In this document: positions 36,116-44,233 of the stretch, piece after piece
Position numbering within the stretch: the stretch's first letter is position 1
Layout of the letters: the number at the start of each line of letters is the position of its first letter
NCBI GenBank assembly: GCA_003248655.1
Contig: QFPM01000003.1
Coordinates: forward strand, 62,001-126,000
Length of the DNA: 64,000 nt
From: Microbacterium sp.
GTDB taxonomy: Bacteria > Actinomycetota > Actinomycetes > Actinomycetales > Microbacteriaceae
Reading direction: 5' to 3'
Program-made: the position numbers and the translations under genes
The notes under the pieces: generated by a model
Databases searched by the model: none
Told to the model about the DNA's origin: nothing
What the model saw: only the letters and a program-made list of their open reading frames with translations

Positions 36116-37003
36116 TTGGCTGAGAAGTTCGAATCGTCGCCCGAGACACCCGAGTCCGAGTCGACGGAGACCGCACTGCGGCGCCGTGTGCGCCGCCCCG
36201 AGCCTGCGCGACGCGCGGTGCTCTCCCGCCCCGAGGCGGTCGCCCGTCCGGCCGCCCCGCGCCGCACCGGCTCCGGCCACCCCGTTCGCAGCTTTCTGAC
36301 GGTGGCAGCCGTCGCGGCGCTCGTCGCGACCGTCGCCGTCCCCGCCGCCTTCACCGCCGCCGGCGGTAGCCCCGCCGAGGCGGCCGTCACGACAGTGCAG
36401 CAGGTCGCCGCCGACAACGCACAGTCGCTCGTCGTGGCATCCGAAGCGATGCCGATCGTCCTCGACCGTGGCGGATACAGCGCCACGACGCCCGAGGAGA
36501 TCAAGCAGAAGAAGGACGAAGAGGCCGCGAAGGCCGCCGCCGCGGCGCGCATCTCGGCATCGAGCAGCGCGTCGGCCACCTACACCGGAGCGATCGCCGA
36601 GTCGATCGCTCCCGCCGGGTCGGTCGTGCGTCCGCTCACCTCGTTCAACGCCTTCGGCACGCCCTACGCCGGCCACAAGGGCACCGACTACATGGCCGAC
36701 CGGGGCACCCCGATCTACGCGATCGCGGACGGCGTCGTCGTCGCCTCGACCGAGAACGGCCCGGGCTGGGGCGTCTACGTCAAGATCGCCCACAACATCG
36801 GCGGCCAGAGCGTCACGTCGCTGTACGCGCACATGACCTACGGCACCCGCCGGGTCACCGTCGGCGACACGGTCACCGCAGGTCAGCTGATCGGCCAGGT
36901 CGGCGACACGGGGCGCGCCTACGGCACCCACCTGCACCTCGAGATCTACGTCAACGGTGCGTGGGTCAACGCCGAGAGCTGGCTGCAGGCCAACGCCCGC
37001 TGA
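36116..37003 (+). CDS. M23-family peptidoglycan endopeptidase, membrane-anchored
   Basis: 295 residues from a TTG start. Cytoplasmic acidic/basic N terminus, one membrane helix (SFLTVAAVAALVATVAVPAAF, about residues 59-79), then a coiled Lys/Glu/Ala stretch and a LytM-type domain with the zinc ligands in GHKGTDYMA (His, Asp) and HLHLEI (His-x-His). It cleaves peptidoglycan cross-bridges at the cell surface. The frame opens to an ATG at 35966, 12 nt after TAGCCT, but that extra 50-residue stretch is Arg/Ser-rich and unlike a protein N terminus; it overlaps the structured leader. Confidence 0.82.
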   Translation: MAEKFESSPETPESESTETALRRRVRRPEPARRAVLSRPEAVARPAAPRRTGSGHPVRSFLTVAAVAALVATVAVPAAFTAAGGSPAEAAVTTVQQVAADNAQSLVVASEAMPIVLDRGGYSATTPEEIKQKKDEEAAKAAAAARISASSSASATYTGAIAESIAPAGSVVRPLTSFNAFGTPYAGHKGTDYMADRGTPIYAIADGVVVASTENGPGWGVYVKIAHNIGGQSVTSLYAHMTYGTRRVTVGDTVTAGQLIGQVGDTGRAYGTHLHLEIYVNGAWVNAESWLQANAR

Positions 37004-37016
37004 CCCCGCGAGATCC

Positions 37017-37047
37017 CGACACGCGCCATCCGTTCACCTGCGTGTCG
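37017..37047 (+). terminator. Possible terminator after the M23 gene
   Basis: CGACACGC (37017-37024) pairs with GCGTGTCG (37040-37047) around a 15-nt loop, 14 bp after the stop. There is no T-tract. It separates the M23 gene from the RNA candidate downstream. Confidence 0.35.
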
Positions 37048-37069
37048 CCGAGTGGTGCCGTGGGTGTAT

Positions 37070-37255
37070 TAGCCTGATCCCGACGCTCGGAGAAAGCTGA
37101 GGGGGAGTCGATGGACACTGCAGGAGAGTGCATCCGCACCACGGATGCCCTCTGCCGGAATGCTTCCGGCCGCTACGTCCTTCGGCATCGTGTGCACTGC
37201 TGCCGCGGCATCCGCCGTGGCATCGAGGCGCTGTCTTCATGACAGCGCCTTTTTT
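37070..37255 (+). ncRNA. Candidate small RNA with four hairpins and an intrinsic terminator
   Basis: The 335-bp gap between the M23 and HNH genes holds no convincing frame but strong RNA signals. A -10-like TATTAG/TTAGCC lies near 37067-37073. Hairpins are GCATCCG-CACCA-CGGATGC (about 37129-37147), GCCGGAA-TGC-TTCCGGC (about 37155-37171) and GCCGCGG-CATCCG-CCGTGGC (37203-37222). The terminator is GGCGCTGTC-TTCAT-GACAGCGCC followed by six T (37227-37255), the only classical T-tract terminator in the window. I recognise no RNA family. It could also be a leader of the HNH gene that terminates early. Confidence 0.55.
37227..37255 (+). terminator. Rho-independent terminator of the candidate RNA
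   Basis: A perfect 9-bp stem (37227-37235 with 37241-37249), a 5-nt loop and T6. It lies about 84 bp before the HNH gene, so it either ends an independent RNA or attenuates HNH transcription. Confidence 0.9.
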
Positions 37256-37338
37256 GTGCCCGCGAGACCTCCTTCGCTCCTGCGAGGTCGACACCGAGAG
37301 ACCGTGAAGCCGTCACGGTCGTTCGAGAGGAGCCCGCT

Positions 37339-37836
37339 ATGCGCACCCTGGTACTGAACGCAGGATACGAACCGCTCGCCGTCGTGTCGTTCAAGCGAGC
37401 CCTCGTGCTCGTCATGAACGAGAAGGCGACCGTCATCGAGCGGATCGAGGATAATCCGGTCTGGGGCATCCGCGGCTCGTGTGATCGCCCCGCCGTCATC
37501 GTCCTGACCCGCTACGTGCGCGTGCCGGGCGCGCGCCGCGTGCCGGTGACCCGGCGCGGAGTGCTACGCCGTGACGGCCACCGCTGCGCCTACTGCGGCA
37601 AGGGTGCAACGACGATCGACCACGTGCTGCCGCGCTCGCGCGGGGGCGCCGACTCGTGGGAGAACCTCGTCGCCGCGTGCCTGCGCTGCAACAACGTCAA
37701 GGGCGACCGCACCCCGCAGGAGATGAACTGGGAGCTGCGCTGGATTCCGCAGCCTCCCCGCGGCACACAGTGGACCGTGCGCGGCACGGAGCGCTCCGAT
37801 CCCGCCTGGGAGCCGTACCTCTCGCTCGCCGCCTGA
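37339..37836 (+). CDS. HNH endonuclease (conserved actinobacterial type)
   Basis: 165 residues. The HNH core is intact: CAYCGKGATTIDHVLPRSRGG with the first Cys pair, His and the second pair in CLRCNNVKGDRTP (about residues 81-123). The N-terminal 65 residues (LVLNAGYEPLAVVSFKRALVLVMNEKA) are typical of a widespread chromosomal family whose role is not known. A Shine-Dalgarno GAGAGGAG precedes the ATG. It stands alone and is not linked to a mobile element. Confidence 0.9.
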   Translation: MRTLVLNAGYEPLAVVSFKRALVLVMNEKATVIERIEDNPVWGIRGSCDRPAVIVLTRYVRVPGARRVPVTRRGVLRRDGHRCAYCGKGATTIDHVLPRSRGGADSWENLVAACLRCNNVKGDRTPQEMNWELRWIPQPPRGTQWTVRGTERSDPAWEPYLSLAA

Positions 37837-37855
37837 CCCGCGGTCGCTCGCCCGG

Positions 37856-38512
37856 TCAGCCGGGCAGGTACGACAGCACCCAGCCGGCATCCCGCCGGTC
37901 GTAGCGCACGCGCCTGCTCGCCGCGCGCGGATTCGAGACCCAGAACGTCAGTCGGTGCGGCGTCACCGCGAACCCTGCCCAGCCTGCGGGCGGGGAGAAG
38001 TCGGGGTGCTCCGCACCGCCGTGCGCGTCGAGGAACGCCGCCCACCGCTCGCGGCGGGTCTCGAGGGGCTCCTGCGCGAACTCGGTCGTGTTCTGCCACG
38101 CGAGCTGCTGCAGGTACGGAGAGCGGAGCGCGTAGCTCGCGTCGGACTCGTCTGCGCTCGTGCGCGCGGCGGTGCCCTGCACGACGAGCTGGCGCGTGAA
38201 CCCCGGCCACAGGATCGTGAGCGCGACGCGGGGGTTCGCCGCCAGCTGCGCGACTTTCGCGCTCACGGCATCCGTGTGGAAGAAGAACCGCTCGCCGTCG
38301 TAGTCGCTCAGCATCGTCGTGCGGGCATCCGGCTGGCCGTCCGGGCCCGCGGTCGACACGGTCATCAGCATGCGGTCCTCGCCCGGTGCCGGTAGCCACT
38401 CCGCCGCGAGGGCGAGCGGGTCGGCCGCGGGCCGGTCGGACTGCACCGGATCGGTGTCGTGGTCGATCTCGACAGGCGCCGGTGGGATGCCGGGGGCGTA
38501 CGACGGCGTCAT
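37856..38512 (-). CDS. Pyridoxamine 5'-phosphate oxidase-like flavoprotein
   Basis: 218 residues. The split-barrel FMN fold is indicated by ARTTMLSDYDGERFFFHTD, KVAQLAANPRVALTILWPGFTRQLVVQGTA and the C-terminal substrate region FWVSNPRAASRRVRYDR. It resembles PdxH but with a divergent N terminus, so activity on pyridoxamine phosphate is uncertain. The ATG at 38512 overlaps the creatininase gene stop (ATGA), making it the third gene of a three-gene run with the FAD oxidase and the creatininase. Confidence 0.75.
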   Translation of the reverse strand: MTPSYAPGIPPAPVEIDHDTDPVQSDRPAADPLALAAEWLPAPGEDRMLMTVSTAGPDGQPDARTTMLSDYDGERFFFHTDAVSAKVAQLAANPRVALTILWPGFTRQLVVQGTAARTSADESDASYALRSPYLQQLAWQNTTEFAQEPLETRRERWAAFLDAHGGAEHPDFSPPAGWAGFAVTPHRLTFWVSNPRAASRRVRYDRRDAGWVLSYLPG

Positions 38513-39312
38513 CCGAACACGAACCCGTCGATCTCGGCGAGCGCCTCGCACACGAACTGCACGCCGCGGTCGTAGAGCTCGGCGCCGTAGGCGGCGTTCG
38601 CGCCGGTCGCGTCGCCGATGACCCCCTCGGGGCCGAAGTCGTCGCTCGTCCAGCCGAACATGACCGGCTTGCGGTTGAAGCCGATGTGGGTGAGCCCCGC
38701 GATGTGCTCGGGGACGTTCCGCGCGGGCATGTCGGGAGCGACGAGGTGGGGCGCCAGGTGCATGACGAGCGAGGTCTCGGAGAACCCGCCGTGGATGCCC
38801 TGGCCCATCTCGTCGGGGCGGCCCTCCTTGCCGTCGCCCGCGCCGCTCGCGGTCGCCGGCATCGAGAAGCTCCGGAGGCCAAAGCGGCGTCGCAGCTCGC
38901 GGTTCGCCCAGCCGAGCAGCATGACGTTGCCGCCGTGCCCGTTGACGAACACGACGGTCTTCGCGGGCGTCATCGCGATCGAACGGCCGATGTCGATGAG
39001 CTCGTCGAGCACTGTCGTGCCCTCCAGCCACACGGTCCCCGGCGCCCAGTAGTGCTCGTCGGATTTCGCGTAGCTGATGGTCGGCAACACCCACGCGTCG
39101 ATACCCTCCGCGGCCACGCGCTCGACGGCCGCCGTCGCGATCGACTCGGCGACGAGCGCGTCGGTGCGCAGCGGCAGGTGCGGCCCGTGGTGTTCGATCG
39201 CCCCGATCGGGATGACGGCGATCGAGCGGTCGGTGAGCAGGTGCGTGAGCGCGGGGCCGGAGAGGTCGGCCCACTGGCGGGATGCCGGGGTGAACGGCAC
39301 GGCATCCGTCAT
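38509..39312 (-). CDS. Creatininase-family amidohydrolase
   Basis: 267 residues. Metal ligands of the creatininase fold are visible: PIGAIEHHGPHLPLRTDALVAE (Glu, His, Asp near residues 39-52) and FVNGHGGN (His near 124), with a later Glu in GGFSETSLVMHLAP. Members hydrolyse creatinine, formamides or similar amides. The ATG at 39312 overlaps the FAD oxidase stop. With that oxidase it could open a cyclic amide or deformylate an oxidation product; the substrate is unknown. Confidence 0.85.
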   Translation of the reverse strand: MTDAVPFTPASRQWADLSGPALTHLLTDRSIAVIPIGAIEHHGPHLPLRTDALVAESIATAAVERVAAEGIDAWVLPTISYAKSDEHYWAPGTVWLEGTTVLDELIDIGRSIAMTPAKTVVFVNGHGGNVMLLGWANRELRRRFGLRSFSMPATASGAGDGKEGRPDEMGQGIHGGFSETSLVMHLAPHLVAPDMPARNVPEHIAGLTHIGFNRKPVMFGWTSDDFGPEGVIGDATGANAAYGAELYDRGVQFVCEALAEIDGFVFG

Positions 39313-40670
39313 CGGATCGCGCCCTTCTGCGGGCCGGCGTAGTCGGGGTTGAGCTTGCCGGGGTTGAGGAGACCGTGCGGGTCGGTGATCGCGGCGAGCG
39401 CGATCGTCTCGGGCAGGCGGAAGTCGACGTTCCACTGGTGCGGATTGTGCACGCCGACGCCGAGTTCGCCGAGCGCGGCGATGCCGTCGTAGACCTGCTC
39501 GGGGCTCTCGTAGATGCCTGCGAGCATGCCGATCGGCTTCGTCGCGGTCGCCTCGATGTGCAGGTGCGCGCCGGGGTAGACGGCGATGACCTCGTCGTGG
39601 CGGTCGATGAGCGCGTCGCCGCCGACTTCGACGTGGAAGTACACGCCGGGCTCGGACTTCTGCAGCCATTCGATCGGGTGGTTGTAGCTGATGACCGAGA
39701 TCGCCGACGAGGTCTGCGGGCCCTCGCGGACGTCTTCGATGCGGCCGCCGGCGCCCTCGATGATCGCGGTCGCCTCTTCGACGAGCGAGGAGTCGACGAT
39801 CATGCGCAGCGAACTGCGCCCCTCGGGGAACGCGTCGTCGGGCGGCAGCTGCGCCGACACGTGCGGGTCGTCAGCCGAGACGAGCCGCGGGTAGGGTCGT
39901 AGCGCGGCGAGGCTCCGGAGCACCGACATCGACCCGGCGAAGTCCGGGAACGAGGCGTACAGGCCGCGCCAGTCGCGGAGCGGCTCGAGACGCACCGTCG
40001 CGCGCACGATGATGCCCGCCGTGCCGTAGTTGTGCACGTAGCCGAGCGCATCGTCACCTTCGACGTGCACGATCTCGCCGCCGGATGCCGGGGTGACGAC
40101 ATCCAGCGCGATGACGAACCCCTCGTGGTTGCTGCCGTGCTCGATCGACCCGGTGCCGCCGGACCCGCCGGAGAGGAAGCCGCCGAGGGTCGTGTGCACG
40201 GTCGACGGGTACATCCACAGCTCCTGCCCGGTGCCGCGCGCCGCGAGCTCGAGCGCGGCCATCGGAGCGCCCGCCTCGGCGGTGATCCAGCCGTCGCCCA
40301 CCTCGACGATGGCTCGCGCGCGGGACAGGTCGAGCACGACGCCGCCGGGCATCGGGATCGCCTGCCCGTAGTTGCCGGTGCCCTTACCGCGCGGGGTGAT
40401 CGGGGCGCCGTGCGCGACGAGGATGCGCACCGCGGCGGCGATCTGCTCGGCATCCGCGGGGAAGACGACGAGGTCGGCGACGCCCAACGGCAGCAGTTCG
40501 GCGATGATCGGCGACATGCGGGCGCCGTCGACGGATGCCTTCTCGCGCTGGCGCGGATCGCTCGAGACGGCGCGGGGCCCGAGGGCGGCGACGAGCTCCG
40601 CCTCGAGGGCGGCGTAGTCGGGAGCGGAGGTCTCCGCGTGGTCGAGGGTGCCTGCGGAAGTGCCGGTCAT
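39309..40670 (-). CDS. FAD-linked oxidase (PCMH-type, glycolate-oxidase-like)
   Basis: 453 residues. The FAD-binding PCMH domain spans about residues 50-230 (VVFPADAEQIAAAVRILVAHG, PRGKGTGNYGQAIPMPGGVVLDLSR, TTLGGFLSGGSGGTGS). The C-terminal part ends GLLNPGKLNPDYAG, as in FAD-linked oxidases. Such enzymes oxidise 2-hydroxy acids, aldoses or alcohols. The ATG at 40670 has AAAGGAAA upstream; earlier ATGs in frame would enter the divergent regulator's promoter. It leads the FAD oxidase / creatininase / PNPOx-like run. Confidence 0.85.
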   Translation of the reverse strand: MTGTSAGTLDHAETSAPDYAALEAELVAALGPRAVSSDPRQREKASVDGARMSPIIAELLPLGVADLVVFPADAEQIAAAVRILVAHGAPITPRGKGTGNYGQAIPMPGGVVLDLSRARAIVEVGDGWITAEAGAPMAALELAARGTGQELWMYPSTVHTTLGGFLSGGSGGTGSIEHGSNHEGFVIALDVVTPASGGEIVHVEGDDALGYVHNYGTAGIIVRATVRLEPLRDWRGLYASFPDFAGSMSVLRSLAALRPYPRLVSADDPHVSAQLPPDDAFPEGRSSLRMIVDSSLVEEATAIIEGAGGRIEDVREGPQTSSAISVISYNHPIEWLQKSEPGVYFHVEVGGDALIDRHDEVIAVYPGAHLHIEATATKPIGMLAGIYESPEQVYDGIAALGELGVGVHNPHQWNVDFRLPETIALAAITDPHGLLNPGKLNPDYAGPQKGAIR

Positions 40671-40704
40671 CTCGGTTTCCTTTCTCATGTCATAGTCTTC
40701 AGTC

Positions 40705-41295
40705 ATGTCTGATACGGAGGTCGACGACGGCGCTGCGTCGGCCGCGCGAGCGCTGGGCGCCCGCATCCGGGCTCTCCGTCAGGGTCAGCAGCTGACCCTC
40801 ACGCAGCTCGCCGCGCAGGCCGATCTGTCGCACTCGTTCCTCAGTCAGGTCGAGCGGGGCCTCGAGCGGATGAGCATGACGTCGCTCTTCCGGGTCGCGC
40901 AGGCGCTCGGCACGACGCAGCAGGCGCTGCTCACCGACGCATCGCCGGCGGAGCCTCGGGGCGAAGGCGCGTACTTCATCTCGCGCGCGAACCAGGCGAC
41001 GCCGCTGGATGCGGGAGGCCGCCCCGTGCGCGTGCTCGCCCAAGATCACCCGCGCTTCGTGCCGATGGTCATGTCCGGCACCTTCACCGAGGACATGTGG
41101 TGGGTGCACGACGAGGAGGAGTTCCTCTACGTGCTGGAAGGCCAGCTCGTCGTCGTGCTCGACGACGAGGAGTTCACCCTGGATGCCGGTGACGCCGTCT
41201 ACTACCAGGGCGGCGTGCGCCACCGCTGGCGCACCGAGCCGGGCGCGGTCGCGCGCGTGCTGACGGTCAAGGAAAGCACTCCCGGCGAGCACTGA
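40705..41295 (+). CDS. XRE-family regulator with cupin sensor domain
   Basis: 196 residues. N-terminal helix-turn-helix (RIRALRQGQQLTLTQLAAQADLSHSFLSQVERG, residues 17-49) and a C-terminal cupin (VMSGTFTEDMWWVHDEEEFLYVLEGQLVVVLDDEEF, then AVYYQGGVRHRW). Such regulators sense a small metabolite and often control an adjacent amine or organic-acid pathway. It diverges from the FAD oxidase operon with 34 bp between starts, so it probably controls that operon. TAGTCT is 6 nt before the ATG, a leaderless start. Confidence 0.88.
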   Translation: MSDTEVDDGAASAARALGARIRALRQGQQLTLTQLAAQADLSHSFLSQVERGLERMSMTSLFRVAQALGTTQQALLTDASPAEPRGEGAYFISRANQATPLDAGGRPVRVLAQDHPRFVPMVMSGTFTEDMWWVHDEEEFLYVLEGQLVVVLDDEEFTLDAGDAVYYQGGVRHRWRTEPGAVARVLTVKESTPGEH

Positions 41296-41303
41296 GCGCG
41301 CCG

Positions 41304-42365
41304 TCACGATCCGCCGCCGAGCTCTCGGGCGACCGTCGCGAGGTCGGCAGCGTAGACGGCTTCGTCGCCCGGCCGCGAGCCGCCGGCGATGACGACGCCG
41401 CCGACGATTCCCGTGTCGAGGAGCGCGCGGCCGTACTCGATCGCGAGCCGGATGCCGGCGGCACGCACATCGCGCGCCGCGAACAGCGCGTCGATGAACC
41501 CGCTCGGGAGCTTGGCCGCGTGGAACGAGTCGAGCAGCGCCGCGCCTTCGCGGTCGACGACGAGCGGGACGCCGGGGAGCACCGGCGCCGTCGCTCCCGC
41601 CGAGCGGCACTGCGCGACGAACTCGGCCAGCTCGTCGGCGTCGCCGGCGTACTGCGTGAGGCAGAGCTGACCGCCGGCGCGTTGCTTCTGCGCGACGCGT
41701 GCCCCGCGAGCCTCGACCGGGGGAGCGGCGGGCGACTCGGCGAACGAGGTCAGCATCCCGAGCGCGCGGGCGCGAGGGATCGTCGTCGTCGACTCGAGGT
41801 CGAAGACCGGGCGGGCGTCGGGGCGGTCGCCCGTCTCGGTGTGGTCCCCCGTGACGCAGTGGATGCCCGCGGCCCCGATCGCGCGCAGCGACGCGAGCTC
41901 GCGTTCGAGCGCCGTGCGGTTGCGGTCGCGGGCGTTGAAGCCCATCCACAGGCGGAGCCCTGTCGCGGTGATGAGGGCGGCGCGGTAGGACGGGGGGAAC
42001 TGCACGCGCGAGCGACCGGCATCCCCCGAGAGGACGGCGTCGACGCTGCCGAGGAGCGCGTCGGCGCTCGGGGCGACGGCATCCGAGCTCATCGCGCGGA
42101 CGGGAAAGCCCGTGAAGACGAGCGGGCGTCGCCCCGCGATCTGCTGGATCTCGCGCCCGGCGGCGGTCGCGGCAGCCCCGTCATCCGCGAGTGGCGACGC
42201 ATCGCCCGCCCACCGCACCGGCAGCTCGCGCCCCAGGAACACGCAGGGCGCCGGGACAACCTCGCACGTGCCGTCGGCGTTGACGCCGCCGCACGGCCCG
42301 TAGGTCATCTCCTTCGGGCACCCCGCGGCGCGGCTCGGCGGGGCGTCGATCACGGCGGCGCTCAC
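41304..42365 (-). CDS. MetF-like methylenetetrahydrofolate reductase with fused MetV-type N-terminal Cys motif (copy 2)
   Basis: 353 residues. The N terminus has a four-cysteine motif, C16-x8-C25-x8-C34-x6-C41, inside CPKEMTYGPCGGVNADGTCEV. That motif marks the MTHFR_C/MetV domain, which binds zinc or Fe-S in acetogen methylene-THF reductases. The rest is a MetF-type TIM barrel with FNARDRNRTALERELASLRAIGAAGIHCVTGDH, the usual folate/FAD barrel signature. It probably interconverts methylene- and methyl-THF; in a catabolic cluster the oxidative direction is plausible. Its ATG overlaps the stop of the paralogue upstream (ATGA). Confidence 0.78.
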   Translation of the reverse strand: MSAAVIDAPPSRAAGCPKEMTYGPCGGVNADGTCEVVPAPCVFLGRELPVRWAGDASPLADDGAAATAAGREIQQIAGRRPLVFTGFPVRAMSSDAVAPSADALLGSVDAVLSGDAGRSRVQFPPSYRAALITATGLRLWMGFNARDRNRTALERELASLRAIGAAGIHCVTGDHTETGDRPDARPVFDLESTTTIPRARALGMLTSFAESPAAPPVEARGARVAQKQRAGGQLCLTQYAGDADELAEFVAQCRSAGATAPVLPGVPLVVDREGAALLDSFHAAKLPSGFIDALFAARDVRAAGIRLAIEYGRALLDTGIVGGVVIAGGSRPGDEAVYAADLATVARELGGGS

Positions 42366-43462
42366 GCGATCGCCTCGCGGATGAGCTGGGCCGTGCGCGC
42401 CGCGGCATCCACCGCGGCCAGGCCGGTCGGATCCGTCTCGTCGTCGCGGATCACGGAAAGGTGGATGCCGGCGATGCCAGGGATGCTCAGGGCCTGATGC
42501 GCAGCCTCCGCCGCCGCGACAATGCCGGTCTGCAGCGGGTCGCGCGACGACGAGACCGTCGCGGCGAGCCCCGTGGGCAGGGCGACCGCCGGAAGCGCCG
42601 CCAGCCGCGCCCCCGCGCGCGCCGAGGTGATCACCGGGATCGGCGCGAGGAGCGGAATCGGGGTGCCTTCCGCCGCGACGGCGGCCGCGAACGCGGCGAC
42701 GGCATCGAGGTTGCCGCAGAGGTTCAGGATGCCGAGCTCGGCTCCCGCGCGGGCCTTGAGCGCGAGGCGGTGCGGCCGGAATGCCACCGGCGGCGCGATG
42801 GGCTGCTCGGCGACCGCGACGAACAGGCCCGCGCGCCGCCCGAGCGCGGCGACGCGCGTCGAGTCGAGGTCGAACACGGCCTCGGCCTCCGGCAGAGCCG
42901 TGGAGGCGGGGTGATCGCCCGTGACGGCAAGGATGCCGGCGACGCCGATGTCAGCGAGCGCGGCGAGCTCGCCTTCGAGGGCGACGCGGTTGCGATCGCG
43001 GCACGTGATGCCGGCGATCACGGTTGCGCCCGCGCGCTGGAGCACGAGGGACTTGTGCGTCGGGCTGAGCGCCTCGCGAAGCCCCGGCGGCTCTCCCGCG
43101 ATGACCGCCGTGAGTCCCGCGAGGCGGGCACCGGCGTCGGCGAGGACGCCGACATCCGTGCCGTGCACGGGGAGATCTGTCGTGATGACCCCGCCCGCCC
43201 GCACGCGCGCCGCGAACGCGTCGGCGGCGGCGAGGCGGGGAAGCTCCCGAAGGGCATCGCCGCTCTCGAGCGCGCCCGGTGGGGGAGCGATGTCGCCCGG
43301 GTCGAAGGCGAGTGAGGCGAGGGATGCCGGCTCGGCCAGGAACGCGCACGACGCGCCGGGAACCTCGCATCCACCGTCTGCCTGGACCCCGCCGCAGGGG
43401 CCGTAGACCATCCGCTTCGGGCAGCGACGCGACGCGGTGCGGAGGTGCAGCTGCGCGGGCAT
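42362..43462 (-). CDS. MetF-like methylenetetrahydrofolate reductase with fused MetV-type N-terminal Cys motif (copy 1)
   Basis: 366 residues. Same architecture as its neighbour: C14-x8-C23-x8-C32-x6-C39 within CPKRMVYGPCGGVQADGGCEV, then a MetF barrel with GITCRDRNRVALEGELAAL and GVAGILAVTGDHP. The two differ clearly in the rest of the sequence, so they are old paralogues rather than a recent duplication and may form a hetero-complex. The ATG at 43462 is followed by the normal N terminus; the longer frame upstream is an antisense shadow. The palindromic operator is 38 bp upstream. Confidence 0.78.
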   Translation of the reverse strand: MPAQLHLRTASRRCPKRMVYGPCGGVQADGGCEVPGASCAFLAEPASLASLAFDPGDIAPPPGALESGDALRELPRLAAADAFAARVRAGGVITTDLPVHGTDVGVLADAGARLAGLTAVIAGEPPGLREALSPTHKSLVLQRAGATVIAGITCRDRNRVALEGELAALADIGVAGILAVTGDHPASTALPEAEAVFDLDSTRVAALGRRAGLFVAVAEQPIAPPVAFRPHRLALKARAGAELGILNLCGNLDAVAAFAAAVAAEGTPIPLLAPIPVITSARAGARLAALPAVALPTGLAATVSSSRDPLQTGIVAAAEAAHQALSIPGIAGIHLSVIRDDETDPTGLAAVDAAARTAQLIREAIA

Positions 43463-43499
43463 TCTCGCTCCCTCCCGCTCGGTTCTCACGGCGATCAGA

Positions 43500-43516
43500 T
43501 GTTGGCGTCGCCAACA
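43500..43516. promoter_or_regulatory. Palindromic operator TGTTGG-N5-CCAACA (site 1)
   Basis: The site reads TGTTGGCGTCGCCAACA, symmetrical except for the centre. It lies between the divergent MetV-MetF operon and the cyclodeaminase gene. The same half-sites occur at 48551-48567. The spacing and half-site resemble GntR-family (FadR-like TGG-N5-CCA) operators. The matching regulator is not in the window. Confidence 0.65.
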
Positions 43517-43615
43517 ATCCCCACTGTAGGAGCACGCCGTTTCGCCTTTGTTACGGTCGCGTGTGCGTCGATGACCGCGGGCATCCAACGCAGGTGGCCG
43601 CCCTAGACTCGCCCC

Positions 43616-44230
43616 ATGTCGGAGCCTGAAACGCCCCTCGCCGCCGCGCCGATCGGCGGCTGGCTCGAACGCCTCGCCGCGCCCGTGCCGGACCCCGGCG
43701 GAGGCGCTGCCGCGGGCCTCGTCATCGCGACCGGTGCCGCTCTCGTCGAGATGACGGCGGGCTACGCCGCGGGTGCGGAGCGCGACGGCATCCTCGAGCG
43801 TGCGTCGCAGGCGCGGCACGAGGCGCTCGCCGCCGCCGACGAGGATGGCCGCATGTCCGCCGCGCTCGTCGCGGCGTTCCGGATGCCGGCGGATGCCGCG
43901 GGCCGAGCCGCCGCGATCGCCGAGACGACGGTGCGCGCGGCCGACTCCAGTGCCGCGCTCGTTCGCGTCGCCGCGTCGCTTTCCGCCCCGCTCGCCTGGC
44001 TCGAGCAGCACGGCGAAACGCGCCTGGCCCCCGACGTGGCTGTCGCCGCGCGCCTGCTGGCCGCCGGCATCCGCGCGGCCGCCGTCAACATCCGCTGCGA
44101 CGCGACCAGTGCAGCGGATGCCGGGGCGCCCGCGGGCGAAGTGGACCGCCTCGCCGCGATGCTCGCGGCGGCGCTCGATGACGCCGCGACGCTCGACGTT
44201 GTCGCGGAGCGGGTCACCGCAACCCTCTGA
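43616..44230 (+). CDS. Cyclodeaminase/cyclohydrolase family protein (FTCD C-terminal type)
   Basis: 204 residues, helical. The opening IGGWLERLAAPVPDPGGGAAAGLVIATGAALVEM is the FTCD_C signature, with the glycine-rich loop that binds formimino- or methenyl-THF. Stand-alone members can act as methenyl-THF cyclohydrolases (FchA) or formimino-THF cyclodeaminases. Its place opposite the MetF-like pair fits a folate one-carbon role. TAGACT is 6 nt before the ATG. A perfect terminator follows the stop. Confidence 0.85.
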   Translation: MSEPETPLAAAPIGGWLERLAAPVPDPGGGAAAGLVIATGAALVEMTAGYAAGAERDGILERASQARHEALAAADEDGRMSAALVAAFRMPADAAGRAAAIAETTVRAADSSAALVRVAASLSAPLAWLEQHGETRLAPDVAVAARLLAAGIRAAAVNIRCDATSAADAGAPAGEVDRLAAMLAAALDDAATLDVVAERVTATL

Positions 44231-44233
44231 CGC

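Noticed and set aside
35940..36116. Known c-di-AMP (ydaO) riboswitch before the M23 gene
   Set aside because: Hairpins are present, but I could not find the conserved core sequences, so only a generic structured leader is reported.
37070..37255. Glycine riboswitch, SRP RNA, RNase P RNA or tmRNA as identity of the RNA candidate
   Set aside because: The conserved cores of these RNAs are missing, and the length does not fit RNase P RNA or tmRNA.
40681..40705. Repeated TCATGTC between the FAD oxidase and the XRE regulator as an operator
   Set aside because: The copies are direct, short and partly made of the start codon itself. Not convincing without comparison.
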